Below are positions 1-6,144 of a stretch of DNA of 6,966 bases, piece after piece. The translations under genes were made by a program, and so were the position numbers. Source of the DNA: Planctomycetota bacterium (GTDB taxonomy: Bacteria; Planctomycetota; Phycisphaerae; Sedimentisphaerales; Anaerohalosphaeraceae); assembly GCA_019456245.1 (NCBI GenBank), contig VRUF01000141.1, forward strand, positions 310-7,275, in the 5' to 3' direction. A model generated the notes under the pieces. It made no database searches, was not told where the DNA came from, and worked only from the letters and a program-made list of their open reading frames with translations. The stretch's first letter is position 1, and every line of letters begins with the position of its first letter.

Positions 1-734
1 CACAGGCAGAGTTAAATGATTATCGTGAACGAATGCTTGAGCAGAAAACTCTTGCTGAACTTGGAGCTATAAGTACCGAAATGGTGCAAAAGCTATCGCT
101 GCCTGTTGCCTCAATAAAGGCATTTCTTTTGACCGCTATTGTTGCTCTCCGGAAAATCCCGAATAATGTCAATTTTCGTGAACCACTTCAAAACAGCCTC
201 GATCAATCATCTAAGGCCATGAAGATTATAGACCAGTTCTTTAGCTTTGCCAATATTGCCCCTAATCCCAAGCCGAAGCCAATCGATGTCGAGCAGGTTG
301 TCAATCGGGTATTGGCTGTTTTTAGAGACAGGATAAATCGAGCGATGTTAAGAGTTGAAACTTTTGGGATCGATGTTGTGCCATGTATGTTTGTATCATT
401 GCACGAACTCGAGCAGGTGTTTTTCACGATTTTTCAAAATGTGGTGCGTGCTGCTGACGGTAAGGAGGTCGCAGATTTTTCAATTAAATGCAATCTTAGT
501 GAAGAAAAACTTGAGATTGTTTTCAGCGATAACTTTGACAGTATTCCTTATGACGATCCCAAAGATATTTTTGAGCCATTCTCATTGTCAGAGGGTACTC
601 CGTCAACAAATTCGTTCGGGTTTGTTGTACTCAAAAGGCTTGTGTTAGCCTATGAAGGCACAATTGATGCCAAACGGCAAGATGATGGTATAACTACTGT
701 CGAAATAACACTGCCCGTCGAAAAACTGTATTAG
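1..734 (+). CDS. Degenerate sensor histidine kinase, C-terminal part (5' end outside window)
   Basis: The frame is open from base 3, so the true start lies upstream; residue numbers here count from the internal ATG at 33. The layout is that of a histidine kinase: a dimerization helix pair (about 1-75) followed by a GHKL ATPase domain (about 85-230). The segment MVQKLSLPVASIKAF (17-31) aligns with the usual H-box pattern VHELxxPLASIxAF, but the phosphoacceptor His is Gln19 and the following Glu is Lys20. The N-box asparagine is kept (N136 in FQNVVRA), and so are DN of the G1 box (D166-N167) and the F-box IFEPF (179-183). The G1 glycines (usual DNGPGI, here DNFDSI) and the G2 glycine run (usual GTGLGL, here around NSFGFVVL) are lost. 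Known family biology says such a protein should not autophosphorylate; it may act as a dimer partner, a scaffold or a phosphatase-like regulator. No clear terminator separates it from the heme genes, only a 277-bp gap with its own promoter. Confidence 0.75.
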   Translation, partial: QAELNDYRERMLEQKTLAELGAISTEMVQKLSLPVASIKAFLLTAIVALRKIPNNVNFREPLQNSLDQSSKAMKIIDQFFSFANIAPNPKPKPIDVEQVVNRVLAVFRDRINRAMLRVETFGIDVVPCMFVSLHELEQVFFTIFQNVVRAADGKEVADFSIKCNLSEEKLEIVFSDNFDSIPYDDPKDIFEPFSLSEGTPSTNSFGFVVLKRLVLAYEGTIDAKRQDDGITTVEITLPVEKLY

Positions 735-919
735 AGGCTCTGAAAAACGTTTTTGTGCAGAATATCGGTATTATTGCAACCTCCTTTCATTTAATATTTA
801 CCTGTATTTCCCCTAATTTATGAATAACTGGGTGAAGGTTCAGGGATTTCATGTGAATTACTAGCTAATTTATGGCGAAATACTGTATATAGCTGGGAAT
901 TTCCGGATTATTAAACGAT

Positions 920-948
920 TTGCTATTTTTTCTCAAATTTGGTATAGT
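920..948 (+). promoter_or_regulatory. Candidate sigma-70-type promoter with extended -10 for the heme cluster
   Basis: A -35-like TTGCTA (920-925, 4 of 6 consensus bases) is followed by an exact 17-base spacer and a -10-like TATAGT (943-948, 5 of 6). The -10 is preceded by TG at 940-941, giving an extended -10 element. Transcription would start near 955 and leave a leader of about 57 bases before the TTG start at 1012. It lies in the only sizeable noncoding gap (735-1011), directly before the first heme gene, so it probably drives the cluster. The rest of that gap is AT-rich and shows no ORF, RNA gene or convincing terminator. Consensus in this organism is unknown, so the call rests on pattern only. 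Confidence 0.5.
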
Positions 949-1015
949 ACGGTTATGATTCTCGTTATTTGGAAAATATTTGGCTTTTAGTGTATTTGGT
1001 GATTCTCAGATTTGG
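937..1015 (+). repeat. Five direct ATTTGG repeats across promoter and leader
   Basis: The hexamer ATTTGG occurs on the + strand at 937-942, 967-972, 978-983, 994-999 and 1010-1015. Start-to-start distances are 30, 11, 16 and 16 bases. The first copy overlaps the extended -10, the fourth overlaps the proposed ribosome binding site, and the last contains the TTG start codon. One copy would be expected only rarely in a stretch of this length, even in AT-rich DNA. The array could be a binding site for a regulator or for an RNA-binding protein, or a chance cluster in T-rich sequence; function is not shown. Confidence 0.5.
998..1003 (+). promoter_or_regulatory. Ribosome binding site GGTGAT supporting the TTG start
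   Basis: GGTGAT matches the 3' part of the full anti-Shine-Dalgarno complement (AGGAGGTGAT) and stands 8 bases before TTG at 1012. An in-frame TGA at 1000-1002 limits the start to downstream of it. The next in-frame ATG, at 1033, has no comparable purine-rich site, so TTG is preferred. Confidence 0.55.
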
Positions 1016-1497
1016 CAAAGACTCTAACTGATATGGAGCATAAATTATTGGCTGAAATCCAGCATGGATTGCCCGCCACTTCCACACCATATAAGGATGT
1101 TGCGTCCAAAATTGGCGTCGATATCGAAAAAGTTCTGGATATTCTTAATAATTGGAAAAACGATGGGCGGATGCGTCGCGTAGGGGCCATTGTGAACCAT
1201 TTTAAAGTCGGGTTACAGGCAGGCGCTATGGTTGTCTGGCAGGTCGAACAAAATAGGATTGAAGAGGTAGGTAAGATTCTGGCCTCGTTTTCGGAGGTTT
1301 CTCATGCTTATGAAAGACCATCTACCGATCAGTGGCCATATAATGTTTATACCATGATTCATGGTCCAAACGTTGATGCCGTCGTAGAGACTATTAAGAA
1401 AATGAGCGGACAGGCGGCAGTGAAGAATTATAAGCAGTTGGAAACCGTCCGAGAACTGAAAAAGGTGCCGCCTACTTATATAGTCGATAGTCGTTAG
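1012..1497 (+). CDS. ahbB: Siroheme decarboxylase subunit, AhbB-like (Lrp/AsnC-fold)
   Basis: The AhbA/AhbB pair decarboxylates the C12 and C18 acetate chains of siroheme to give 12,18-didecarboxysiroheme, the first dedicated step of the Ahb heme route, in the cytoplasm. The 161-residue protein has the family's two parts: an N-terminal winged-helix HTH of Lrp/AsnC type (about 8-57, ending GRMRRVGAIVNH) and a C-terminal alpha/beta ligand-binding domain (about 65-145). Signature segments are EVSHAYERP (95-103) and WPYNVYTMIHG (108-118); H98 and H117 are the conserved histidine candidates for substrate handling. The WPYN and MIHG signature fits AhbB/NirG better than AhbA/NirH, but the subunit label is from pattern memory. 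It is easily misannotated as an AsnC-type transcription factor; its place in a cluster with ahbC and ahbD argues for the enzyme. The start is TTG, chosen by its ribosome site; ATG at 1033 would shorten it by 7 residues. No second subunit is encoded in this window. Confidence 0.85.
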   Translation: MAKTLTDMEHKLLAEIQHGLPATSTPYKDVASKIGVDIEKVLDILNNWKNDGRMRRVGAIVNHFKVGLQAGAMVVWQVEQNRIEEVGKILASFSEVSHAYERPSTDQWPYNVYTMIHGPNVDAVVETIKKMSGQAAVKNYKQLETVRELKKVPPTYIVDSR

Positions 1498-1522
1498 TCT
1501 TTTGTCGTTAGTTAGTCGTTAG
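1490..1522 (+). repeat. Three copies of GTCGTTAG between ahbB and the hemX-like gene
   Basis: GTCGTTAG occurs at 1490-1497, 1504-1511 and 1515-1522, with start-to-start distances of 14 and 11 bases. The first copy forms the last codons and TAG stop of the decarboxylase gene; the others fill most of the 40-base gap to the next gene. Each copy carries a TAG. It looks like small-scale tandem duplication or slippage, and no regulatory role can be assigned. Confidence 0.6.
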
Positions 1523-1537
1523 ATTTTAGGATATGGA

Positions 1538-2425
1538 ATGCTTCAATTGCCCGTTGTAGAACGAAATATATTTATTTTTGTGATGGCTATATATCTTGCT
1601 TGCTCGATATTGGCTTTTATTCAACTGTTTCGTTCATCTGATAAATATCGTACGATGCTTATTTCACTTATTGCCCTTGCGGTGTCGCTGGAGTCTTTAA
1701 TTCTTGTATTCAGAGCGGTAGCTATTAAATCGATACCGCTTACCGGTTTGTTCGAGTCTATGATAGTTCTTTCCATTGCATTTGGTTTGACATTTCTTTT
1801 TCTTAGCATAACGATCCGGTATGTGTGGTTCTCTTCAATTATGGTTTGGTTTATTTTCGGTCTTATCGTATTGTCGGCGTTTGTGGCGGCACCTGCTTCT
1901 AAAATAGAGTTGTTGGTAGAAACCCCCTGGGTTGTCTGGCATGGCCTTTCGATGGTTTTTTCGGGTGCAGCGATTGTTTTTTCCGGTTCGATTGCAACAC
2001 TTTTTTTGCTCACCAGGCGAAATCTTAAGCGTAAAAAGATCAGAAGGGTAATCGGCAAAGTTCCGAATATCGAAAAACTTGAGTCTCTTAACATTATCGG
2101 GATAAAGGCCGCATTTGTTTTTCTGTCATTTGGTTTGATGAGCGGGATCGGCCTTGCGGTTGTAAAGAGCGCCGAGATCCCGATATCGTTTAATGACTGG
2201 ATCACCGACTCGAAGATAATACTTGTAGTCGTAGCGTGGGTGTTGCTTGCAGTTGTTCTTGTATTACGGCCGCTTTTTTTAAGAGGGCGTGGTGTGGCGA
2301 TCATTACGTTACTTGTGTGCTTTCTGATTATTTTTTCGATAATCGGCGCTACTGTATTTTGCGGTACTGAACATGATTTTTCCGGCAGTCCTACAGAGAC
2401 GGTTAATTCCGAGGGGCTGCAATAA
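1538..2425 (+). CDS. HemX/CcsA-like eight-helix membrane protein
   Basis: This is a 295-residue integral membrane protein of the CcsA/ResC/HemX cytochrome c assembly family. About eight hydrophobic helices are visible, near residues 10-30, 38-58, 68-92, 98-118, 133-157, 188-208, 225-246 and 253-275, with a basic loop (RRNLKRKKIRR, 160-170) after the fifth. The segment PWVVWHGLSMVFSGAA (130-145) holds the first family histidine (H135). The tryptophan-rich WWD heme motif of true CcsA is not recognisable: the region reads FNDWITDSK (218-226). The second usual histidine (YLHLR in CcsA) aligns with LVLR (241-244). This fits a HemX-type role: HemX genes sit next to hemA in Firmicutes and affect glutamyl-tRNA reductase abundance, and ccsA-like genes precede hemA in many Desulfobacterota. 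The start ATG follows AGG at 1528-1530 with 7 bases between. Its stop TAA overlaps the hemA start (TAATG), implying translational coupling. A remaining heme-export role is possible. Confidence 0.8.
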   Translation: MLQLPVVERNIFIFVMAIYLACSILAFIQLFRSSDKYRTMLISLIALAVSLESLILVFRAVAIKSIPLTGLFESMIVLSIAFGLTFLFLSITIRYVWFSSIMVWFIFGLIVLSAFVAAPASKIELLVETPWVVWHGLSMVFSGAAIVFSGSIATLFLLTRRNLKRKKIRRVIGKVPNIEKLESLNIIGIKAAFVFLSFGLMSGIGLAVVKSAEIPISFNDWITDSKIILVVVAWVLLAVVLVLRPLFLRGRGVAIITLLVCFLIIFSIIGATVFCGTEHDFSGSPTETVNSEGLQ

Positions 2426-3729
2426 TGTATATTCTGCTTGTCGGCCTTAATCATAAAACGGCTCCGGTTGAAGTTCGCGAACAACTGGCCTTTGACTCTG
2501 AGGCCTCTGTGGAGGCTTTGAAAGAGTTTAAGCAGCGATATCCCAATGGCGAGTTTGTTCTTCTGTCGACATGCAATCGAGTGGAACTGTATATCGCGAT
2601 TGACAAATCGTCGAAGGTTTCACTGACTGAAATGGCGGCCTGTCTTACCGAAATGCGCGGCGTTGATTTTAATGAGTTCAGGAAGCATCTTTATATTATG
2701 AGAGATCAGCATGTTGTCAGGCATTTGCTGGCGGTTACTTCCAGTCTCGACAGCATGGTTATCGGTGAAAATCAGATCAGCACGCAGGTTAGAGAAAGTT
2801 ACGGTCTTGCCTGCGATTATGCCAGCAGCGGCAAGGTTCTTAATCATCTTTTCCATGCCGCTTTTGCAGTCAGCAAAAAGGTCTTCAGTCAGACTTCAAT
2901 ATCCAGCCGGCGTGTAAGTGTCGCAGGTGTGGCGGTCGATCTTGCCAAGCAGCTTTTCGATGATATCAAATCCGCGAAGATCGTAGTTCTCGGTGCAGGT
3001 GAAATGGGTGAGCTGCTTGTCGAGCACTTCCTTCATATAAAATGCGATGATATTACAGTAATCAACAGAACCCAAAAGCGTGGCTGTACCGTCGCTTTAC
3101 GACATGGCATTAAAGCTGTCGGTTGGGATAGGCTTGAAACAGAGCTGATTGACGCGAATATTGTAGTTGGAGCCGCTTCGGCCAACGATGGGTATCTTTT
3201 TGATAAAAAGAAATTCTCTGAGATAATGTCGAAAAGACGCGGCAGGACTTTACTTGCTGTTGATATCACGGTTCCGCGGAGTTTTGATCCAAAGATTAAT
3301 AAACTTGAAGGCGTATATCTGTACTGCATTGACGATCTGTCGCAGGTTGTAGAGGATAATATTAAACTTCGAGAGGGCGATCTTGAAAAGGCAGTAGAGA
3401 TTATTTGTCAGGGAGTTGGGGAATACATGGAGTGGTTTGCGAGAAGGGATATCGGCCCGCTGATCGGGAAAATGAAGCATGCCTTTGACAATATCCAAAA
3501 GGGCGAGATGGAAAAGTTTTTTGCCGGTGATCGCCAGCAAGCCAGCTGTAAAGATGTTATGGATGGAACTGTCAGCCGTGTTGTTAATAAGATTTTGCAT
3601 TGTGTAATTAGAAACATCGACCATGTAGCTCTTCAACATAGCCCTACCGATGCGGTGAAGCTGGCAGAAAGCATTCTCGAGCATGCAGAGAATATTATTG
3701 ATGAAGACAATCAGAAAGGTTTGCAGTGA
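2425..3729 (+). CDS. hemA: Glutamyl-tRNA reductase
   Basis: HemA reduces glutamyl-tRNA(Glu) with NADPH to glutamate-1-semialdehyde, the committed step of C5-pathway tetrapyrrole synthesis, as a cytoplasmic dimer. The protein is full length (434 residues; family about 420-450). The N-terminal catalytic domain (1-155) has GLNHKTAPVEVRE (7-19) and the LSTCNRVELY motif with catalytic Cys50 for the thioester intermediate. H100 and SSLDSMVIGENQI (106-118) complete the substrate site. The Rossmann domain has VVLGAGEMG (187-195) and INRT (213-216) for NADPH, and DITVPRSFDP (280-289). A helical spine and dimerization tail occupy about 300-434. The ATG is preceded by GAGGGG (2411-2416) 8 bases upstream, inside the previous gene, and overlaps that gene's TAA. 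Its own TGA overlaps the GTG of ahbD. It supplies precursor for siroheme and so for the Ahb enzymes encoded around it; hemL, hemB, hemC and hemD are not in the window. Confidence 0.97.
   Translation: MYILLVGLNHKTAPVEVREQLAFDSEASVEALKEFKQRYPNGEFVLLSTCNRVELYIAIDKSSKVSLTEMAACLTEMRGVDFNEFRKHLYIMRDQHVVRHLLAVTSSLDSMVIGENQISTQVRESYGLACDYASSGKVLNHLFHAAFAVSKKVFSQTSISSRRVSVAGVAVDLAKQLFDDIKSAKIVVLGAGEMGELLVEHFLHIKCDDITVINRTQKRGCTVALRHGIKAVGWDRLETELIDANIVVGAASANDGYLFDKKKFSEIMSKRRGRTLLAVDITVPRSFDPKINKLEGVYLYCIDDLSQVVEDNIKLREGDLEKAVEIICQGVGEYMEWFARRDIGPLIGKMKHAFDNIQKGEMEKFFAGDRQQASCKDVMDGTVSRVVNKILHCVIRNIDHVALQHSPTDAVKLAESILEHAENIIDEDNQKGLQ
3715..3728 (+). promoter_or_regulatory. Ribosome binding site AAAGG and GTG start of ahbD, overlapping the hemA stop
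   Basis: AAAGG (3715-3719) lies 6 bases before GTG (3726-3728) inside the end of hemA. The GTG shares bases with the hemA TGA (3727-3729), a four-base GTGA overlap. No ATG occurs near this position in frame before the radical SAM cysteine motif, and the resulting N-terminus reaches the core motif at residue 22, as expected for the family. The overlap suggests coupled translation of hemA and ahbD. Confidence 0.75.
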
Positions 3730-4850
3730 ATCCAAACACTGGAAAAAATAGAATATTGAGACTGTTGTTTTGGGAAAGTACGATTAAGTGCAATTTGACT
3801 TGTGCGCACTGCAGGCGAGTTGAAACAGATGAGGCTGCGCCGAGTGATATGGCGACGGACCAGGCGATGGATATGATCGATCAGCTTGCCGCTGTCGGTA
3901 AGGAGCAGGGATTTATGCCGGTGCTGGTTTTTAGCGGCGGTGAACCGCTTTGCAGAGATGATATCTTCGATCTGATAAGACATGCCAGGAAAAGAGAATT
4001 GCAGCTTGCTTTGGCGAGCAATGGGACTCTTATTGATGCTGCTATAGCTGAGAAAATAAATAATTCGGGTATTCAGCGAGTTTCGATAAGTCTCGACGGT
4101 GCAACCAGCGAGATTCATAACAAGCTTCGCCAGCTTGAGGGATCTTTTGAAGGGGCTATTAAAGGGATCGGTCATTTGAAGAAGGCCGGCGTGCCTTTCC
4201 AGATCAATGTTACGATTACTCGCTTTAACGCTGGCCAGCTTGATGACGTATTTGCTCTTGCCGAAAAGCTTGGAGCTGTTGCGGTGCATTTGTTTATGTT
4301 GGTTCCGGTCGGGTGCGGTGAGGAGTTTGCCACTGAAGATATGCTGTCGGCAGATGAATATGAAAAGATGATGGTGCGGATTGCTAAACTGGAAGTGTCT
4401 CAGAATTTGCAGATCAAGGTTACATGCGGCCCGCATTATGAAAGAGTTGTCAGGCAGGCGGGCCTGAGGAAAGCTCCTCAAAAACCGGATATGCCGGTAT
4501 GTCCGCATGATCATGGCAAGGGCGGTCATCCGGTCGGAAAACCGGTGCATAGCTCCAAGGGCTGCCTTGCGGGTGTGAGCGTTATTTTTGTCGGGCATCA
4601 AGGGGATGTTTTCCCCTGCGGTTATCTGCCGGTTAATTGCGGTAATGTATTGGAAACTCGACTTAAGGAAATCTGGAATAATAGTGACGATCTTGCGAAG
4701 ATGCGGGATACGAACCAGCTTACGGGCAAATGCGGCGTATGCGAATATCGTAAGATTTGCGGCGGATGCAGGGCGCGAGCATTTTCGGTTAAGGGTGATT
4801 ATATGGCGGAAGAGCCGTTTTGCGATTATCTTCCTGATGCAAAGAAATAA
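3726..4850 (+). CDS. ahbD: Radical SAM heme synthase AhbD (Fe-coproporphyrin III decarboxylase)
   Basis: AhbD converts Fe-coproporphyrin III to protoheme by oxidative decarboxylation of two propionate side chains, the last step of the Ahb route, in the cytoplasm. The 374-residue protein has the radical SAM motif CNLTCAHC (C22, C26, C29), the SAM-contact motif SGGEP (70-74), SNGTL (98-102) and ISLDGA (121-126). A C-terminal SPASM/twitch region carries many cysteines: C280, C298 in FPCGYLP, C305, C336 and C339 in GKCGVCEYR, C345 and C348 in ICGGCRARA, and C366 near the end. These are enough for an auxiliary [4Fe-4S] cluster. The VNCGNV, CGGCRARA and AEEPFC segments are the AhbD signature as known to me. 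A histidine-rich loop lies at 259-280 (H261, H263, H268, H275). It starts at GTG overlapping the hemA stop, and ahbC follows after 39 bases, so the genes are probably one transcript. Another SPASM radical SAM enzyme is less likely given the neighbours. Confidence 0.9.
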   Translation: MNPNTGKNRILRLLFWESTIKCNLTCAHCRRVETDEAAPSDMATDQAMDMIDQLAAVGKEQGFMPVLVFSGGEPLCRDDIFDLIRHARKRELQLALASNGTLIDAAIAEKINNSGIQRVSISLDGATSEIHNKLRQLEGSFEGAIKGIGHLKKAGVPFQINVTITRFNAGQLDDVFALAEKLGAVAVHLFMLVPVGCGEEFATEDMLSADEYEKMMVRIAKLEVSQNLQIKVTCGPHYERVVRQAGLRKAPQKPDMPVCPHDHGKGGHPVGKPVHSSKGCLAGVSVIFVGHQGDVFPCGYLPVNCGNVLETRLKEIWNNSDDLAKMRDTNQLTGKCGVCEYRKICGGCRARAFSVKGDYMAEEPFCDYLPDAKK

Positions 4851-4878
4851 ACCTTTTAAAAGTATTACAGAACTGAAC

Positions 4879-4882
4879 AGGA
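4879..4882 (+). promoter_or_regulatory. Ribosome binding site of ahbC
   Basis: AGGA lies 7 bases before the ATG at 4890 in the 39-base gap after ahbD. The gap also has a CTTTTAAAAG palindrome (4853-4862) without a loop or U-run, so there is no sign of termination between ahbD and ahbC. Confidence 0.6.
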
Positions 4883-4889
4883 TTAAAAT

Positions 4890-6140
4890 ATGATTAATGT
4901 CACAAAACTTTATTGTGATGAAGTAACGCCTGGTGACTGGCTTAGATATGGTATGCGTGGCAGCGGTGAGAGAGACGGCGAGTCTGTGCCTGAGAAGGCC
5001 TCGGAAAGAAAGCCTATCGTGGTATGGAACATTACGAGTAAGTGTAATTTGAAATGCGTGCACTGCTATAATGACAGCGGGCTTAATACGGACTGCATTG
5101 AGGTTACTACCGATAAGGCTAAAGAGGTGTTGACCGATCTTGCCGGTTTTGGTGTTCCATCGGTTTTGTTTAGCGGAGGAGAGCCTTTGATGCGGGAGGA
5201 TCTTTTTGAGCTTATTCCGTTCGCACGTGATAAGGGGCTTCGTACAGTTATTTCTACAAACGGGACGCTGATTACTTCTGAAAAGGCTAAGCTGATAAAG
5301 GACTATGGTGTGTCGTATGTTGGCATAAGCCTTGACGGAATCGGCCTGGTAAACGATAAGTTTCGCGGTGTTGAAGGTGCGTTTGACAGGGCGGTTGTTG
5401 GTATCCGCAATTGTATGGAAGCAGGTGTCAGGGTTGGACTTCGATTGACTCTTACAAAACGTAATGTCCAGGACATTGAGCAGTTGTTCGAATTCATGGA
5501 CAAAGAAGGCGTCGAGCGTGCTTGTTTCTATCACCTTGTTCCCAGCGGAAGAGGTGAAGGGATGTTTACGGATGACCTTGCTCCGGCCCAGAGTATAAAG
5601 GCAATGGAAACCATTCTCGCGAAAACAAAGCAGCTAAAAGAGTCTGGCAAAAAGACAGATATTCTTACCGTTGATAATCATGTTGACGGTGTTTACCTTT
5701 ACTTGAAACTGCTTGAAGAGGATCCGGTCAGAGCGAAGGAAGTCTGGAAGCTTTTGACGTGGAACGGCGGTGGACTTAACAGCAGTGGAGTTGGGATCAG
5801 TTGTCTGGATTTCCATGGTCATGTCCACCCCGATCAGTTCTGGTATCATTATTCGCTTGGGAATATTCATGAAAAGCCGTTTAGCGAGATATGGAGTAAT
5901 TCTGATGAGCCATTGCTAAAGGGGCTTCGAAACAGACGTGATTATGTTAAGGGCAGGTGCCGTATGTATAAATACTTCGATGCATGCGGGGGTGCTTTAA
6001 GGGTTCGGGCGGATCTTTATTTTAACGATCCGTGGGCTCCTGAGCCAGCGTGCTATCTTACCGATGAACAGATCGGTTTAGATGAAACGAAAAAAGCCGA
6101 GCTTAAAGCGGCCGGTGAAATTTACGAGATGCCTGGGTAG
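4890..6140 (+). CDS. ahbC: Radical SAM 12,18-didecarboxysiroheme deacetylase AhbC (NirJ-like)
   Basis: AhbC removes the two remaining acetate side chains (C2 and C7) of 12,18-didecarboxysiroheme to give Fe-coproporphyrin III, between AhbA/B and AhbD. The 416-residue protein has the radical SAM motif CNLKCVHC (C52, C56, C59), SGGEP (95-99), STNGTLI (122-128) and ISLDG (146-150). The C-terminal part has the AhbC/NirJ signature: GGGLNSSGVGI (293-303), GHVHPDQFWYHYSLGN (310-325), FSEIW (331-335), RVRA (371-374) and DPWAPEPACYLTDEQIG (380-396). The auxiliary cluster motif, usually CxxC-x5-C followed by a distal C, reads C357-x2-Y360-x5-C366 with C388 distal, so one expected ligand is Tyr. C305 lies nearby, just before the LDFHG turn, where the NirJ sequences I recall have an acidic residue. 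NirJ of heme d1 synthesis is the alternative, but adjacency to hemA and ahbD and the lack of nirS-type genes favour AhbC. The N-terminal segment YCDEVTPGDWLRYG (8-21) is also typical of this group. Confidence 0.92.
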   Translation: MINVTKLYCDEVTPGDWLRYGMRGSGERDGESVPEKASERKPIVVWNITSKCNLKCVHCYNDSGLNTDCIEVTTDKAKEVLTDLAGFGVPSVLFSGGEPLMREDLFELIPFARDKGLRTVISTNGTLITSEKAKLIKDYGVSYVGISLDGIGLVNDKFRGVEGAFDRAVVGIRNCMEAGVRVGLRLTLTKRNVQDIEQLFEFMDKEGVERACFYHLVPSGRGEGMFTDDLAPAQSIKAMETILAKTKQLKESGKKTDILTVDNHVDGVYLYLKLLEEDPVRAKEVWKLLTWNGGGLNSSGVGISCLDFHGHVHPDQFWYHYSLGNIHEKPFSEIWSNSDEPLLKGLRNRRDYVKGRCRMYKYFDACGGALRVRADLYFNDPWAPEPACYLTDEQIGLDETKKAELKAAGEIYEMPG

Positions 6141-6144
6141 TGGA

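Noticed and set aside
863..891. Second promoter using TATATA at 886-891
   Set aside because: There is no -35-like hexamer at the right distance (863-868 reads AGCTAA), so the candidate at 920-948 is much better.
1012..1497. Reading the first heme gene as an Lrp/AsnC transcription regulator
   Set aside because: The HTH fold is shared, but the SHAYERP and WPYNVYTMIHG segments and the ahbC/ahbD neighbours fit siroheme decarboxylase.
1621..2484. Minus-strand open frame of 287 codons opposite the hemX-like gene
   Set aside because: The + strand product is a clear membrane protein with a good ribosome site and coupling to hemA; the minus frame shows no recognisable domain and runs into the hemA start.
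4853..4862. CTTTTAAAAG palindrome as a terminator between ahbD and ahbC
   Set aside because: It has no loop, no GC stem and no following U-run; it is simple AT symmetry.
3711..5534. Long minus-strand open frame of 607 codons opposite ahbD and ahbC
   Set aside because: It is the antisense shadow of two strongly recognisable radical SAM genes; its translation has no family motif and is rich in residues expected from reverse reading of the coding strand.
4890..6140. NirJ of heme d1 synthesis instead of AhbC
   Set aside because: The families are close, but hemA and ahbD are adjacent and no nirS, nirF or nirN-like gene is seen.
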